Source: CBDBZX01 sp965213645 (lineage in GTDB: Bacteria; Deinococcota; Deinococci; Deinococcales; Trueperaceae). Taken from it: 64,000 nt of DNA. The notes beneath the pieces were generated by a model. The model saw nothing but the letters and a program-made list of their open reading frames with translations, ran no database searches and was not told where the DNA came from. This document shows, piece after piece, positions 42,069 through 50,853 of the stretch. Made by a program: the position numbers and the translations under genes. The stretch is taken from assembly GCA_965213645.1 (NCBI GenBank), contig CBDBZX010000002.1:496001-560000 (forward strand). The letters are read 5' to 3'. Numbering within the stretch: position 1 is the first letter of the stretch; every line of letters begins with the position of its first letter.

Positions 42069-43121
42069 ATGAATGCAGTCAACAAACTGATAAGCCTAAT
42101 TAGGTTGGGCTTCGTCTTGGTCCTAATTCTCTTTGTGCCTCAATCGTGTATTCCCGTTACGGCGCTGGCTTCTGACGCTAACTACCTGGGTATATTAGAT
42201 GAACTCGAAGGGTTCGGTAGGAAAACGACCGGAGGTAAAGAAGGCAAGGTCGTGGTCGTGACCACCCTGAAGGACGCAGGTCCAAGCAGCCTTCGCGCCG
42301 CCCTTGCCAAAAAGGGTCCCAAGTGGATAGTGTTCGAAGAGGGGCTGAGCGGCACTATCAAAAATAAAACCATGCTCTACCTCTCAGGAGACACGACTAT
42401 TGACGGGCGCGGCGCTGACATTACGCTCTCGGGAGAAGCGCTGGTCGTCAACGGCAAGGAGAACAGTAACGTCATCATTACAAATTTGAAGTTTAAAAAC
42501 GCACGGCGTGACGCTATTCGCTTAGAGGAACAAGCCCAGAACGTTTGGATCCATCGCAATTCGTTCAGTAAAGGAGGCGATGGGCTCATAGACGTTACGA
42601 CGGCGGCTAAAAAGATTACTATCTCCTGGAACACGTTCAGCAAACACACGCTGGGGCTGTTACTAGGGCGAAGCTGCAAGGAGGATGACAAGGGCGACGA
42701 AGTCATGAAAATTACTCTACACCACAACTACTTCGACGGAGTCGGGGGCCGGAGCCCTAAGGTCAACTGCGGTAAGACGCACACTTATAACAACTACAAC
42801 CACCGCTGGCGTAACGTGGCTGCCCGGGTGGAAAAAGGCGGCGAAATCTACTCGGAGGCAAACATCTACGAAGCGGGAAGTACTAAGCGGGCGAGCAACT
42901 ACTCGAGCCCTGGTTACCTCAAGTCAGTGGATGACCTGATGCAAAACGGTGCTTACCACCACGCTACGGGGCCGGACAGGGTCTTCAAGCCCTCACGCTT
43001 TTACCCTTATAAGGCTGACAAAGCCGACGAAAAGCTGAAGTCGAAAATCTTAACCCAGGCGGGTTGGCAAAATATTCTCAGACCTTTAGATTTACAAGCT
43101 GAGAAGGCGAGCCTCGAGTAA
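42069..43121 (+). CDS. Secreted pectate-lyase-like protein 3
   Basis: 350 residues. Hydrophobic signal LIRLGFVLVLILFVPQSC, with Cys placed for a possible lipobox-like site or cleavage after TALA. PL1-like core: GFGRKTTGGKEGKVVVVTTL, WIVFEEGLSGTIKN, TTIDGRGADI, NVWIHRNSFSKGGDGLIDVT, HHNYFDGVGGRSPKVNCGK. In this copy GERSPK is GGRSPK, one residue changed next to the catalytic Arg. Third of three paralogues. Confidence 0.87.
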   Translation: MNAVNKLISLIRLGFVLVLILFVPQSCIPVTALASDANYLGILDELEGFGRKTTGGKEGKVVVVTTLKDAGPSSLRAALAKKGPKWIVFEEGLSGTIKNKTMLYLSGDTTIDGRGADITLSGEALVVNGKENSNVIITNLKFKNARRDAIRLEEQAQNVWIHRNSFSKGGDGLIDVTTAAKKITISWNTFSKHTLGLLLGRSCKEDDKGDEVMKITLHHNYFDGVGGRSPKVNCGKTHTYNNYNHRWRNVAARVEKGGEIYSEANIYEAGSTKRASNYSSPGYLKSVDDLMQNGAYHHATGPDRVFKPSRFYPYKADKADEKLKSKILTQAGWQNILRPLDLQAEKASLE

Positions 43122-43326
43122 AGTCCAGCGTCTTGGGCTCGGTAGAGGGTGGGGTGCACCGCTCGCTTGCTCGAGAGGTAAGCTTCCTTTTTGAGCAGCC
43201 GCTGCACTATGACTAGTGTGCAGCAGGCTGTAAAAGCGCCGCCATAAAAGAGTTCAGATAAGGTTCGATACCGTTTTCGAAGCCGAGCGCGAAGTCCTAA
43301 GTTTGAAGTTTAGGTTTGGGGTAACA

Positions 43327-45147
43327 ATGGAGATAGCCAAGAGCCTGTACGGGCTTTTATCAAAGCGTGAACGTCGTCAACTCTACTTTCTTTTTCCCGC
43401 TATCATCTTGATGGGCTTGCTCGAGGTCGTAGGCATCGCCTCCTTTGCTCCTTTCTTGAGTCTGGTGTCCAACCCCGATGCTATCGAAGAGAACCGGTAC
43501 TTAGGCTGGCTCTATCAAACCTTTAACTTTAGTAACACGAATAGCTTTCTGATCTTTGTTGGGGTTGCTGTACTCGTAATCCTCACGCTGACCAACGGCT
43601 TTTCCATGCTGGTGAACTACGCGCTGATACGCTTTTCCTGGATGCGCAACTACAGTATTTCGCAGCGGCTCATCGAGCGGTATATGAGTCGTCCCTATAT
43701 CTACTACCTGAGTCGTAACACGGCTGATATGGGTAAGACGCTCTTACAAGAGGTGCAGCAAGTCATCAAGGGTGTGATGGTGCCAGCGATGCAATTGGTC
43801 GCTTATAGCGTCGTTGCCCTGTTCATTCTTATCCTTATCATCGTGGTCAATCCGCTGATTGCGCTCGTCGCTGCTGTCGTGTTGGCGGGGGCGTACACGC
43901 TTATCTTTTTGGGGGTACGCCGTAACCTCGCACGTATCGGGCGGGGGCGGGTCAAGGCGAACGGAAGTCGGTTTCAGGCGGCGAACGAGGCGTTCGGTGG
44001 CATCAAAGATATCAAGGTTCTTGGTAGAGAGCAAGAGTTCGTCAAGAGGTTTGCAAAGCCCTCAAAGCGGTTCTCGAACTACGTGGCGACGAGCAGTGTC
44101 ATCAGCGCCATCCCCTCGAAAGCCCTGGAGACTATCGCTTTTGGCGGGATGATTGCTATCGTTATCTACCTACTCGCCACCAAACAGAATCTTTCTCAGG
44201 TACTGCCGCTGCTTGGCATCTACGCCTTTGCCAGCTACCGCTTGCTGCCCTCTTTGCAAAAGATATTTGGGGCAGTTACCTCGATACGCTTTTACGCAGC
44301 CGCACTCGAGGAGCTAGAGCAAGACTTAGAAGGTGCTAATAAGCTAGTGGCGCAAGGTGAGAAGCTAACCCCCTTACCCTTTCGTGAACGGTTGGATATC
44401 GAGAACTTGACTTTTGCCTATCCCGGCTCGGCTCCAGTCTTAAAGGGCGTCAACCTCACGATTCGCCCCAACACGTCTGTCGCCTTTGTCGGCTCGACCG
44501 GTTCGGGCAAAACGACCCTTATCGATATTATCTTGGGGTTGCTCGAGCCCCAAGTGGGTCGGCTGCTAGTCGACGGAAAACAGGTTGACGAGACGACGCT
44601 GGCGAGGTGGCAGAAGAACATGGGCTACGTCGCGCAGCAAATTTTTCTTTGCGACAGTACTATCACGAGAAACATCGCCTTCGGTGTGCCGGAGAACGAG
44701 ATAGACCGCGCCGCTGTCGAGCGTGCGGCGCGGATTGCTATGATTCACGACTTTATAGGCACCTTACCTGGCGGATACGACACGGTGGTGGGGGAGCGTG
44801 GCGTCCGGCTGAGCGGGGGGCAGCGGCAGCGCTTAGGGATTGCCCGTGCGCTCTATCACGACCCCGAAATACTTATCTTGGACGAAGCGACCAGCGCCCT
44901 AGACAGCGTGACCGAGGAGAGCGTCTCGCGCACCATAGCCAACGTCGCCAAAGCCAAGACCATGCTGATTATCGCCCACCGCATGACGACAGTACGCGAC
45001 TGCGACATTATCTATCTGCTGGACAAGGGGCGCGTCGTCGCGCAGGGGAGCTACTACGAACTCGTCGAAACGAACGAACAGTTCCGCGCCATGGCTCAGG
45101 TCAAGCTCGAGGCTGACGCGGGTGAAAGGCTCGAGAAAAGTGTGTGA
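43327..45147 (+). CDS. ABC exporter, PglK-like flippase
   Basis: 606 residues from ATG at 43327 (MEIAKSLYGLLSKRERRQLY). Six TM helices (about 20-310), then an ATPase domain: Walker A GSTGSGKTTLIDIILGL, signature RLSGGQRQRLGIARALYH, Walker B ILILDEATSALD, switch His AHRM. The N-terminus and GLLEVVGIASFAPFLSLV match the flippase type that moves undecaprenyl-diphosphate oligosaccharides (PglK of Campylobacter). Heads the glycan operon. Confidence 0.9.
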   Translation: MEIAKSLYGLLSKRERRQLYFLFPAIILMGLLEVVGIASFAPFLSLVSNPDAIEENRYLGWLYQTFNFSNTNSFLIFVGVAVLVILTLTNGFSMLVNYALIRFSWMRNYSISQRLIERYMSRPYIYYLSRNTADMGKTLLQEVQQVIKGVMVPAMQLVAYSVVALFILILIIVVNPLIALVAAVVLAGAYTLIFLGVRRNLARIGRGRVKANGSRFQAANEAFGGIKDIKVLGREQEFVKRFAKPSKRFSNYVATSSVISAIPSKALETIAFGGMIAIVIYLLATKQNLSQVLPLLGIYAFASYRLLPSLQKIFGAVTSIRFYAAALEELEQDLEGANKLVAQGEKLTPLPFRERLDIENLTFAYPGSAPVLKGVNLTIRPNTSVAFVGSTGSGKTTLIDIILGLLEPQVGRLLVDGKQVDETTLARWQKNMGYVAQQIFLCDSTITRNIAFGVPENEIDRAAVERAARIAMIHDFIGTLPGGYDTVVGERGVRLSGGQRQRLGIARALYHDPEILILDEATSALDSVTEESVSRTIANVAKAKTMLIIAHRMTTVRDCDIIYLLDKGRVVAQGSYYELVETNEQFRAMAQVKLEADAGERLEKSV

Positions 45148-45188
45148 TCTCTTTCCTACTCTCAAAAACAGCGCAGGTGACCTGACCG

Positions 45189-46145
45189 ATGTCTAAGTTA
45201 GAACCAAACTTCTTTGTCGTGGGCGCTCCTAAGTGCGGTACAACGGCGCTGAGCGACTACTTGAGAGACCACCCCAATATCTTTGTCTCTACTCCCAAAG
45301 AGCCTCACTACTTTGCGACAGACATGCCCGGCTACCGAAGTTGTAACGTGCTTGAGGCGTACCTGCAGCTTTTTGCCGAGGCACACGACAACCACCACGC
45401 CGTGGGTGAAGCGTCTGTCTACTACCTTTACTCCCAGGAAGCCCTCAGGCACATCTACGCGTTCAACGCGGACGCCAAAATCGTTGCTATACTTCGCGAC
45501 CCCGTGGACATGGTTTACTCGCTGCACTCCCAGCTTTTCGTCAGCCGCAACGAAAACGTCAAAGACTTTGAGAAGGCGTGGCAGCTCGAGGCGAAGAGAA
45601 AAGAAGGACAACATATCCCTCCCCTCTGCCGCGACGCATCGGTACTCTACTACTCAGAGATTGCCAACTATCCTGAACAGCTGAAGCGGGTTTATCGCTA
45701 CTTCCCCAAAGAGCAGGTCAAGGTCATCTTATACGAAGAGTTCGCACAAACTACGGCTGAAGTGTTCCGCCAAGTACTCGACTTTTTAGACGTGCTCGAC
45801 GACCGGCGGCGAGAATTTCCCGTCGTCAATGCAAATAAGCAACCAAAAAGCTCCCTGCTTGCCGACTTTACTCAGCGTACCCCACACGCAGCTAAAGCGT
45901 TGGCGACTCAGGTCAAGACCGTTCTGGGGATCAAGCGTTTGGGCATACTGAAACGCCTCAGAGACTACAACTTTGAAAGGGTAAAACGGGAACCTTTGAG
46001 CGAGGCGATGCGTCACGAGATCGTGGCTACTTACCGAGAAAGCGTTTCAGAGCTTGCCGACATGCTGGACAGAGACCTGAGCGGTTGGCTCGCCGCCCCT
46101 AATGTACCGGCTCGAGACAGACAAGTTGTGCGAAAACTTAGTTGA
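45189..46145 (+). CDS. Sulfotransferase 1
   Basis: 318 residues. PAPS-binding 5' loop FFVVGAPKCGTTALSDYLRD, KEPHYFATDM, and the 3'-phosphate motif IVAILRDPVDMVYSLHSQ; YYSEIANYPEQLKRVYRYFP follows. Heparan-type sulfotransferase fold, transferring sulfate from PAPS to a sugar hydroxyl or amine. The stop overlaps the TTG start of the polymerase gene. Confidence 0.92.
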   Translation: MSKLEPNFFVVGAPKCGTTALSDYLRDHPNIFVSTPKEPHYFATDMPGYRSCNVLEAYLQLFAEAHDNHHAVGEASVYYLYSQEALRHIYAFNADAKIVAILRDPVDMVYSLHSQLFVSRNENVKDFEKAWQLEAKRKEGQHIPPLCRDASVLYYSEIANYPEQLKRVYRYFPKEQVKVILYEEFAQTTAEVFRQVLDFLDVLDDRRREFPVVNANKQPKSSLLADFTQRTPHAAKALATQVKTVLGIKRLGILKRLRDYNFERVKREPLSEAMRHEIVATYRESVSELADMLDRDLSGWLAAPNVPARDRQVVRKLS

Positions 46146-47488
46146 CGCTTCTAAAGAAGGGACTGGACTTGTATTCGTCAACGCAAAAACCTACGAACAG
46201 GTTGCTAAGCGTACTCCTACTCAGCTTGGGTGCAGTGCTCGCCGGCGCTCTGCTAGGATTCCTTTTGGTGAAGCTCCCTGTTTTGTTACAGGTGTTGGGT
46301 CTTTTCCTTGTCGCTGCGGGCAGTACTTTGCTCATGATGCGCGTAACCGCTCTTACGGTAGCCACCTTTTACGTGACCTATATTTTGCAAAGCACGGTCT
46401 TCGGGGACCTGAGCCTTCCAGAGGGAGCCTACTACCCCCTCTACCTCATTATGCTCTTTAACATCGCCGTGCTGCTTTTCAAGGAGCGGCTCAAAGTTCC
46501 TTGGTTTATCCTGGGCAGCTACACCCTGTTCTACCTGTTTACCCTGCTAGGGCTAGCCGGTGTGACGGAGCTGGACCGCGACGTCTGGCAGCGCCTTTTT
46601 ATTCTCGGCTTAGGGTTTCTCGTCTTCTTTCAGTTTCAGACTCTAAAGTCAGCACGGTTTTTCCTAAACACCACGGTAGCCGCCGGGCTTGCGCTGTCTA
46701 TCTGGGTTGTCTCGAGTTCGGTGCAAACACAGTTCGCTTACCGGGGAGGGGTCGACAGCAACCAAAACGTGTTTGCCTTCTTTCTCGCTTTTGCTATTGT
46801 CGCGGTGTTCGCAAAACTACTCTCTCAGCCGAGCGGTTCCTTTTTCGCCCAGGGAGTACACTGGCTGAGCCTCATTTTTCTGACGTATGGCATGTTCCTG
46901 TTCGCCTCGAGAGGGATGTCGATTACGACAGCCGCAGCCGCTCTCGTCATGCTTTCGCGTGTCGCGCTCAAACCACGCATTAGCGTCCCCCTTATCGTCG
47001 GCGTCACGCTTGTGGCTGTGACTGTTTTGAACTTACCCGGTTCGCAAGGGCTGCTCGAGCGTTTTGCTGGAGATGACGTAGTGGTTGCAGGGGGGCGTGC
47101 AGGACTTTGGGGTGCGATCATTCGAGAATTTCTCGCCGCGTCTCCTTTAGAGGTGGTCTTTGGACAGGGCTTTCTAGCCAGTAGAACCCTGTTGGGGGGG
47201 TCTACACACAATGGCTATCTACTTGTCTTGACAGACTCCGGTTTGGTCGGTCTGCTGCTCTTTTTAGCCGTTCACCTAGTGGTAATCCGTTTCTTATGGG
47301 CATATAGAGATACGCTGAGCTTGTACGCCGTCGGCGCAGTTGTCGTGCTTATGCTAGCTAACATGACCTCTACGCTGATGAACAACTTCATCTACTGGGT
47401 CGTGATCGGGCACGTACTTGCTATAGCGTCGCTAAACTTCCATAAACGCGAGGAAAGTGCGTTGCGCCGGGAGCCCGGTACTACCTAG
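46142..47488 (+). CDS. O-antigen polymerase/ligase-like membrane protein
   Basis: 448 residues with about 11-12 hydrophobic helices. Short hydrophobic blocks GGRAGLWGAIIREFLAASPL and STHNGYLLVLTDSGLVGLLL match the O-antigen ligase (WaaL) / Wzy family, where Arg and His (RGGVDSNQN; THNGYL) act in the large periplasmic loop. It polymerises or transfers lipid-linked glycan. Start TTG at 46142 is translationally coupled to the upstream stop. Confidence 0.85.
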   Translation: MTLLKKGLDLYSSTQKPTNRLLSVLLLSLGAVLAGALLGFLLVKLPVLLQVLGLFLVAAGSTLLMMRVTALTVATFYVTYILQSTVFGDLSLPEGAYYPLYLIMLFNIAVLLFKERLKVPWFILGSYTLFYLFTLLGLAGVTELDRDVWQRLFILGLGFLVFFQFQTLKSARFFLNTTVAAGLALSIWVVSSSVQTQFAYRGGVDSNQNVFAFFLAFAIVAVFAKLLSQPSGSFFAQGVHWLSLIFLTYGMFLFASRGMSITTAAAALVMLSRVALKPRISVPLIVGVTLVAVTVLNLPGSQGLLERFAGDDVVVAGGRAGLWGAIIREFLAASPLEVVFGQGFLASRTLLGGSTHNGYLLVLTDSGLVGLLLFLAVHLVVIRFLWAYRDTLSLYAVGAVVVLMLANMTSTLMNNFIYWVVIGHVLAIASLNFHKREESALRREPGTT

Positions 47489-47531
47489 TAAAGTGCTCAC
47501 GTCCTACATTCAACACTAAGGAGAAGACACC

Positions 47532-48374
47532 ATGCTTCTAAAACAAAGGATAGAAGCGCAAAAACGTCGGGTCAACTGGGCTTACCGGAAAGTGACGTGG
47601 CAGAACAGGGTTTTACCGGACATCATCATAGTTGGGGCTATGAAGGCGGGAACGACGAGCCTGTTTGCCTACCTACGGCAACATCCGCACCTCTTACCCT
47701 CGTTTCGTAAAGAGATACACTTCTTCGATGGGGGGTTGAACCCTAAGGTCGATACCTTCGAGAGAGGTCAGAGGTGGTACCGCGCACACTTCCCGTTACG
47801 CGAAGACATGGGTGTTTGGCAAAAAACCTTCGAGGCGTCGCCTTTTTATATTTTCAATCCTCTTGCTCCCCAACGCATATTCGACCTCACCCCGCAGGCA
47901 AAAATCATCGCCCTACTGAGAAATCCGAGCGAGCGAGCCGTGTCTCACTACTTCCACGAGAAGCGGAAAAACAGAGAGACTCTGCCTATTTGTGAGGCTT
48001 TTCAGAAAGAAGAAGCACGCTTAGAACAGGTTATTAGGGAGAAAGACTATAAAAGTAACACCTTTATACACCAGTCTTACAAGAAACGAGGGCTCTACCA
48101 AGAACAGTTGGAAAGATATTTCAACCTCTTTCCCAAAGAACAGCTCCTCGTCATGAAAAGCGAAGACCTCTACGCCGAACCGGGTAAGTGTCTCAAAAAG
48201 ATATTTGAGTTCGTAGGCGTAGATGCAGACTATAAGGTTGGAAATCTAGCGCCCAAAAACGTCGCAAAAAATAGAAGTGACGTCGCACCTAAGGTTTACG
48301 ACGATCTAAACGCCTACTTTGCCCCCCATAACCGGGCGCTCTATGAGCTGATTGGAGAAGATTATGGTTGGTAG
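47532..48374 (+). CDS. Sulfotransferase 2
   Basis: 280 residues. PDIIIVGAMKAGTTSLFAYL (5' PAPS loop), RKEIHFFDGG, IIALLRNPSERAVSHYFHEK (3'-phosphate loop), and QEQLERYFNLFPKEQLLVMK. Similar to the N-sulfotransferase domain of heparan/chondroitin enzymes. AAGGAG 8 bases before the ATG. Confidence 0.92.
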   Translation: MLLKQRIEAQKRRVNWAYRKVTWQNRVLPDIIIVGAMKAGTTSLFAYLRQHPHLLPSFRKEIHFFDGGLNPKVDTFERGQRWYRAHFPLREDMGVWQKTFEASPFYIFNPLAPQRIFDLTPQAKIIALLRNPSERAVSHYFHEKRKNRETLPICEAFQKEEARLEQVIREKDYKSNTFIHQSYKKRGLYQEQLERYFNLFPKEQLLVMKSEDLYAEPGKCLKKIFEFVGVDADYKVGNLAPKNVAKNRSDVAPKVYDDLNAYFAPHNRALYELIGEDYGW

Positions 48375-48490
48375 AATTTATGTCTGAGTCGTGATACGTG
48401 TGCAGCGCAACGTGCGAGATTTGGTTTAGGCTACGCACAGAGTCTGCATTGAGACCTCGAGCCGACCCGTCATCTTTGAAAGGCACGTCT

Positions 48491-49624
48491 ATGCCCAGCG
48501 CCACAAAAGTTCTTTTCGTCATCAGCAACCTCTCCCCTGGAGGCGCGGAAAACCAGTTAGTTCAACTGATTTGCGCCAAGCCTCGTTCGGCGGACGACCT
48601 CGAGGTCGAGGTCCTGACAGTTGGACACCCTTCGGCAAAGGAACAGGTTTATCGGTCACGCCTCAAAGAGCAGGACGTCAAGGTGACGACCGTCGACCGA
48701 AAACGGCACGCTTTTCCCGCGTTTTTGTTCAGGTTACGCCAAGCTATCCGGCAGGCACGACCCGACATCGTTCACACCTTTTTACCCGGCACCCCCGGCA
48801 CTTGGGGGCGCTTGGCGGCGCTACTCGCGGGCGTGCCTGTTATCGTCCACGCCGACCGCACCCTGTACCCGCAAGGGCTGCGCCGGGTCAACCATATGAT
48901 GCGCCCCTTTCTCGACTCGAGGACGACGCACTTCATGCCTAACGCCGACGCGATCGCCCAGTCGCTCGCACATAAGGGTGTACCTCTTAAAAAGGTGACG
49001 GTCATGCCCAACGGCGTGGATACGGACAGGTTTGCGCCGGGTACGGTCGCGTCTTTGCGGTGCGCCTGGGACATTCCAAAAGACGCTGTTGTCGCCGGAT
49101 TTCTGGCGCGCTTCGCCCCCGTCAAACGCTTGGACTTACTGCTCGACGCGGTGCAGGCTTTAGAAGAGCCCAAGCGCCCGGACTACCTTGTTTTGGGGGG
49201 GGATGGTCCAACCATGCCGATGGTCAAGGCGCGGGTCGCGGCTGATAGGTGGCTGCGAGAACACTGCCGCATCCTCGGCATGGTCGAGAGCCCCCCCGAA
49301 TTTTTAGCGAGTATAGACTATCTCGTTCTGCCGTCTGATTCGGAGGGGCAGCCTAACGTTTTACTCGAGGCGATGGCGTCGGGTAAAACCGTGATCGCCT
49401 CGCGCGTTGCCGATGTGCCGGTACTGGTCGAGGGAGTCGGCTTTTTGATAGAGCCGGGGAGCAAGGAGAGTTTAGCTCAGGCTTTTGAGAAGGTGCAAGG
49501 CTTAACGCTCGAGGCGCGTCACACCTTGGGGCAGAAAGCCAGACAAAAAGCCGTCGAACAGTACGACATCAAGCGTGTGGCGGAGCGTTACTGGCAGACT
49601 CACCTGGAGCTTGCACATGGCTAG
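48491..49624 (+). CDS. GT4 glycosyltransferase 1
   Basis: 377 residues from ATG at 48491; a frame to 48398 reads back through non-homologous sequence. Two Rossmann domains: KVLFVISNLSPGGAENQLVQ, then VMPNGVDTDRF and the donor site SDSEGQPNVLLEAMASGKTV (E-x7-E). Transfers a sugar to a lipid-linked acceptor. Confidence 0.92.
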   Translation: MPSATKVLFVISNLSPGGAENQLVQLICAKPRSADDLEVEVLTVGHPSAKEQVYRSRLKEQDVKVTTVDRKRHAFPAFLFRLRQAIRQARPDIVHTFLPGTPGTWGRLAALLAGVPVIVHADRTLYPQGLRRVNHMMRPFLDSRTTHFMPNADAIAQSLAHKGVPLKKVTVMPNGVDTDRFAPGTVASLRCAWDIPKDAVVAGFLARFAPVKRLDLLLDAVQALEEPKRPDYLVLGGDGPTMPMVKARVAADRWLREHCRILGMVESPPEFLASIDYLVLPSDSEGQPNVLLEAMASGKTVIASRVADVPVLVEGVGFLIEPGSKESLAQAFEKVQGLTLEARHTLGQKARQKAVEQYDIKRVAERYWQTHLELAHG

Positions 49625-49654
49625 TCGCAGCAGACCTAGAGAGGGGCGCAGCTA

Positions 49655-50845
49655 GTGCGTATCCTCATCTTTTGCGGCATGGGTAACGGCGGTGCCGAGC
49701 GTCAGATGTCGCAACTTGCAGACGGGCTCGCTCAACGCGGACACGAGGTCGTGGTGGTGGCTTTTACGCCTGAAGGAAAGTACTGGCGCTGGTTGCAAGC
49801 GCGTCAGTCGGTGCGTTCGGTGGCTCTGTTCGAGCCCGCCAAGCACATTTTTGAGGTGGTGTTACAGTTGAACTGGGCGGCGGTGCGGCTGCGTCGCGTT
49901 ATTCAAGACGAGAACATCGAGGTCGTCTACAGCGCCCTGCCTACGCCCAACGCCGTGGCGCGTCTGGCAACCTGGCGGGTCAAGGGCGTCACCCTGGTGT
50001 GGGGGCAGCGCGCCTCGAGCCTAACGGTCAATTGGAAGCAAAAAATCCCCTTTCACCTGTGCATACGCCTCTCTTCGACCGTACCGCTGCTTATCTCCAA
50101 CTCCCAGGCGGGACTGCAAGCCTGCCGGACGTTAGGCTACCGCTGTCAGCGTTTTGAGGTCATCCCTAACGGCATCGACACAGAGCGGTTTCAGCCCTCA
50201 GCGGAGGCTCGAGCCGCCTTGCGAGCCGAGTGGGGGGTTACACCCGAGCAGACGCTTATCGGCATCGTAGCGCGGCTCTCGGCGATGAAAGACCACCCGA
50301 ACTTCCTCCGCGCCGCCGCCCGCTTGGTAAAGACCCGCGACGACGTTCGCTTTGTATGTGTCGGCACGGGACCAGACAGTTACCGGCTCGAGCTACAAGC
50401 TTTAGCACAGGACTTAGGCTTGGCGAACCACCTGACCTGGGTGGGCGAACGCAGCGATGTCCCAGCGGTTCACAACGCGCTGGATATTCTGACCTCGTCC
50501 TCGTCGTTCGGGGAAGGGTTTTCTAACGCGATAGGGGAAGCGATGGCGTGCGAAACGCTCTGCGTGGCAACCAACATCGGGGACGCCAAGTGGGTTATCG
50601 GGGACACGAGCGTCGTGGTCGAGCCGCATTCGCCCGAAGCTCTGTGCCGGGGTTGGCAGGCGATTTTAGACTTGCCGACCGACGAACGCTTGGCGCTCGG
50701 CGTTGCCGGTCGTGAGCGTATCAAGACGCGCTTCAGTACCGAACACCTTATTGACCGGAGCGAGCAGGTACTCGCGGAACAAGTTCTGACCCGCGCACAC
50801 GCCCTTGCCGGTTCGTCAACAAAGGCTACTGTAGGAAAGGAGTAG
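49655..50845 (+). CDS. GT4 glycosyltransferase 2
   Basis: 396 residues, GTG start after GAGGGGCG. ILIFCGMGNGGAERQMSQLA, VIPNGIDTERFQPS, SSSFGEGFSNAIGEAMACET (donor E-x7-E). Follows GT 1 by 30 bases. Confidence 0.92.
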   Translation: MRILIFCGMGNGGAERQMSQLADGLAQRGHEVVVVAFTPEGKYWRWLQARQSVRSVALFEPAKHIFEVVLQLNWAAVRLRRVIQDENIEVVYSALPTPNAVARLATWRVKGVTLVWGQRASSLTVNWKQKIPFHLCIRLSSTVPLLISNSQAGLQACRTLGYRCQRFEVIPNGIDTERFQPSAEARAALRAEWGVTPEQTLIGIVARLSAMKDHPNFLRAAARLVKTRDDVRFVCVGTGPDSYRLELQALAQDLGLANHLTWVGERSDVPAVHNALDILTSSSSFGEGFSNAIGEAMACETLCVATNIGDAKWVIGDTSVVVEPHSPEALCRGWQAILDLPTDERLALGVAGRERIKTRFSTEHLIDRSEQVLAEQVLTRAHALAGSSTKATVGKE

Positions 50846-50853
50846 AGGCAGTT

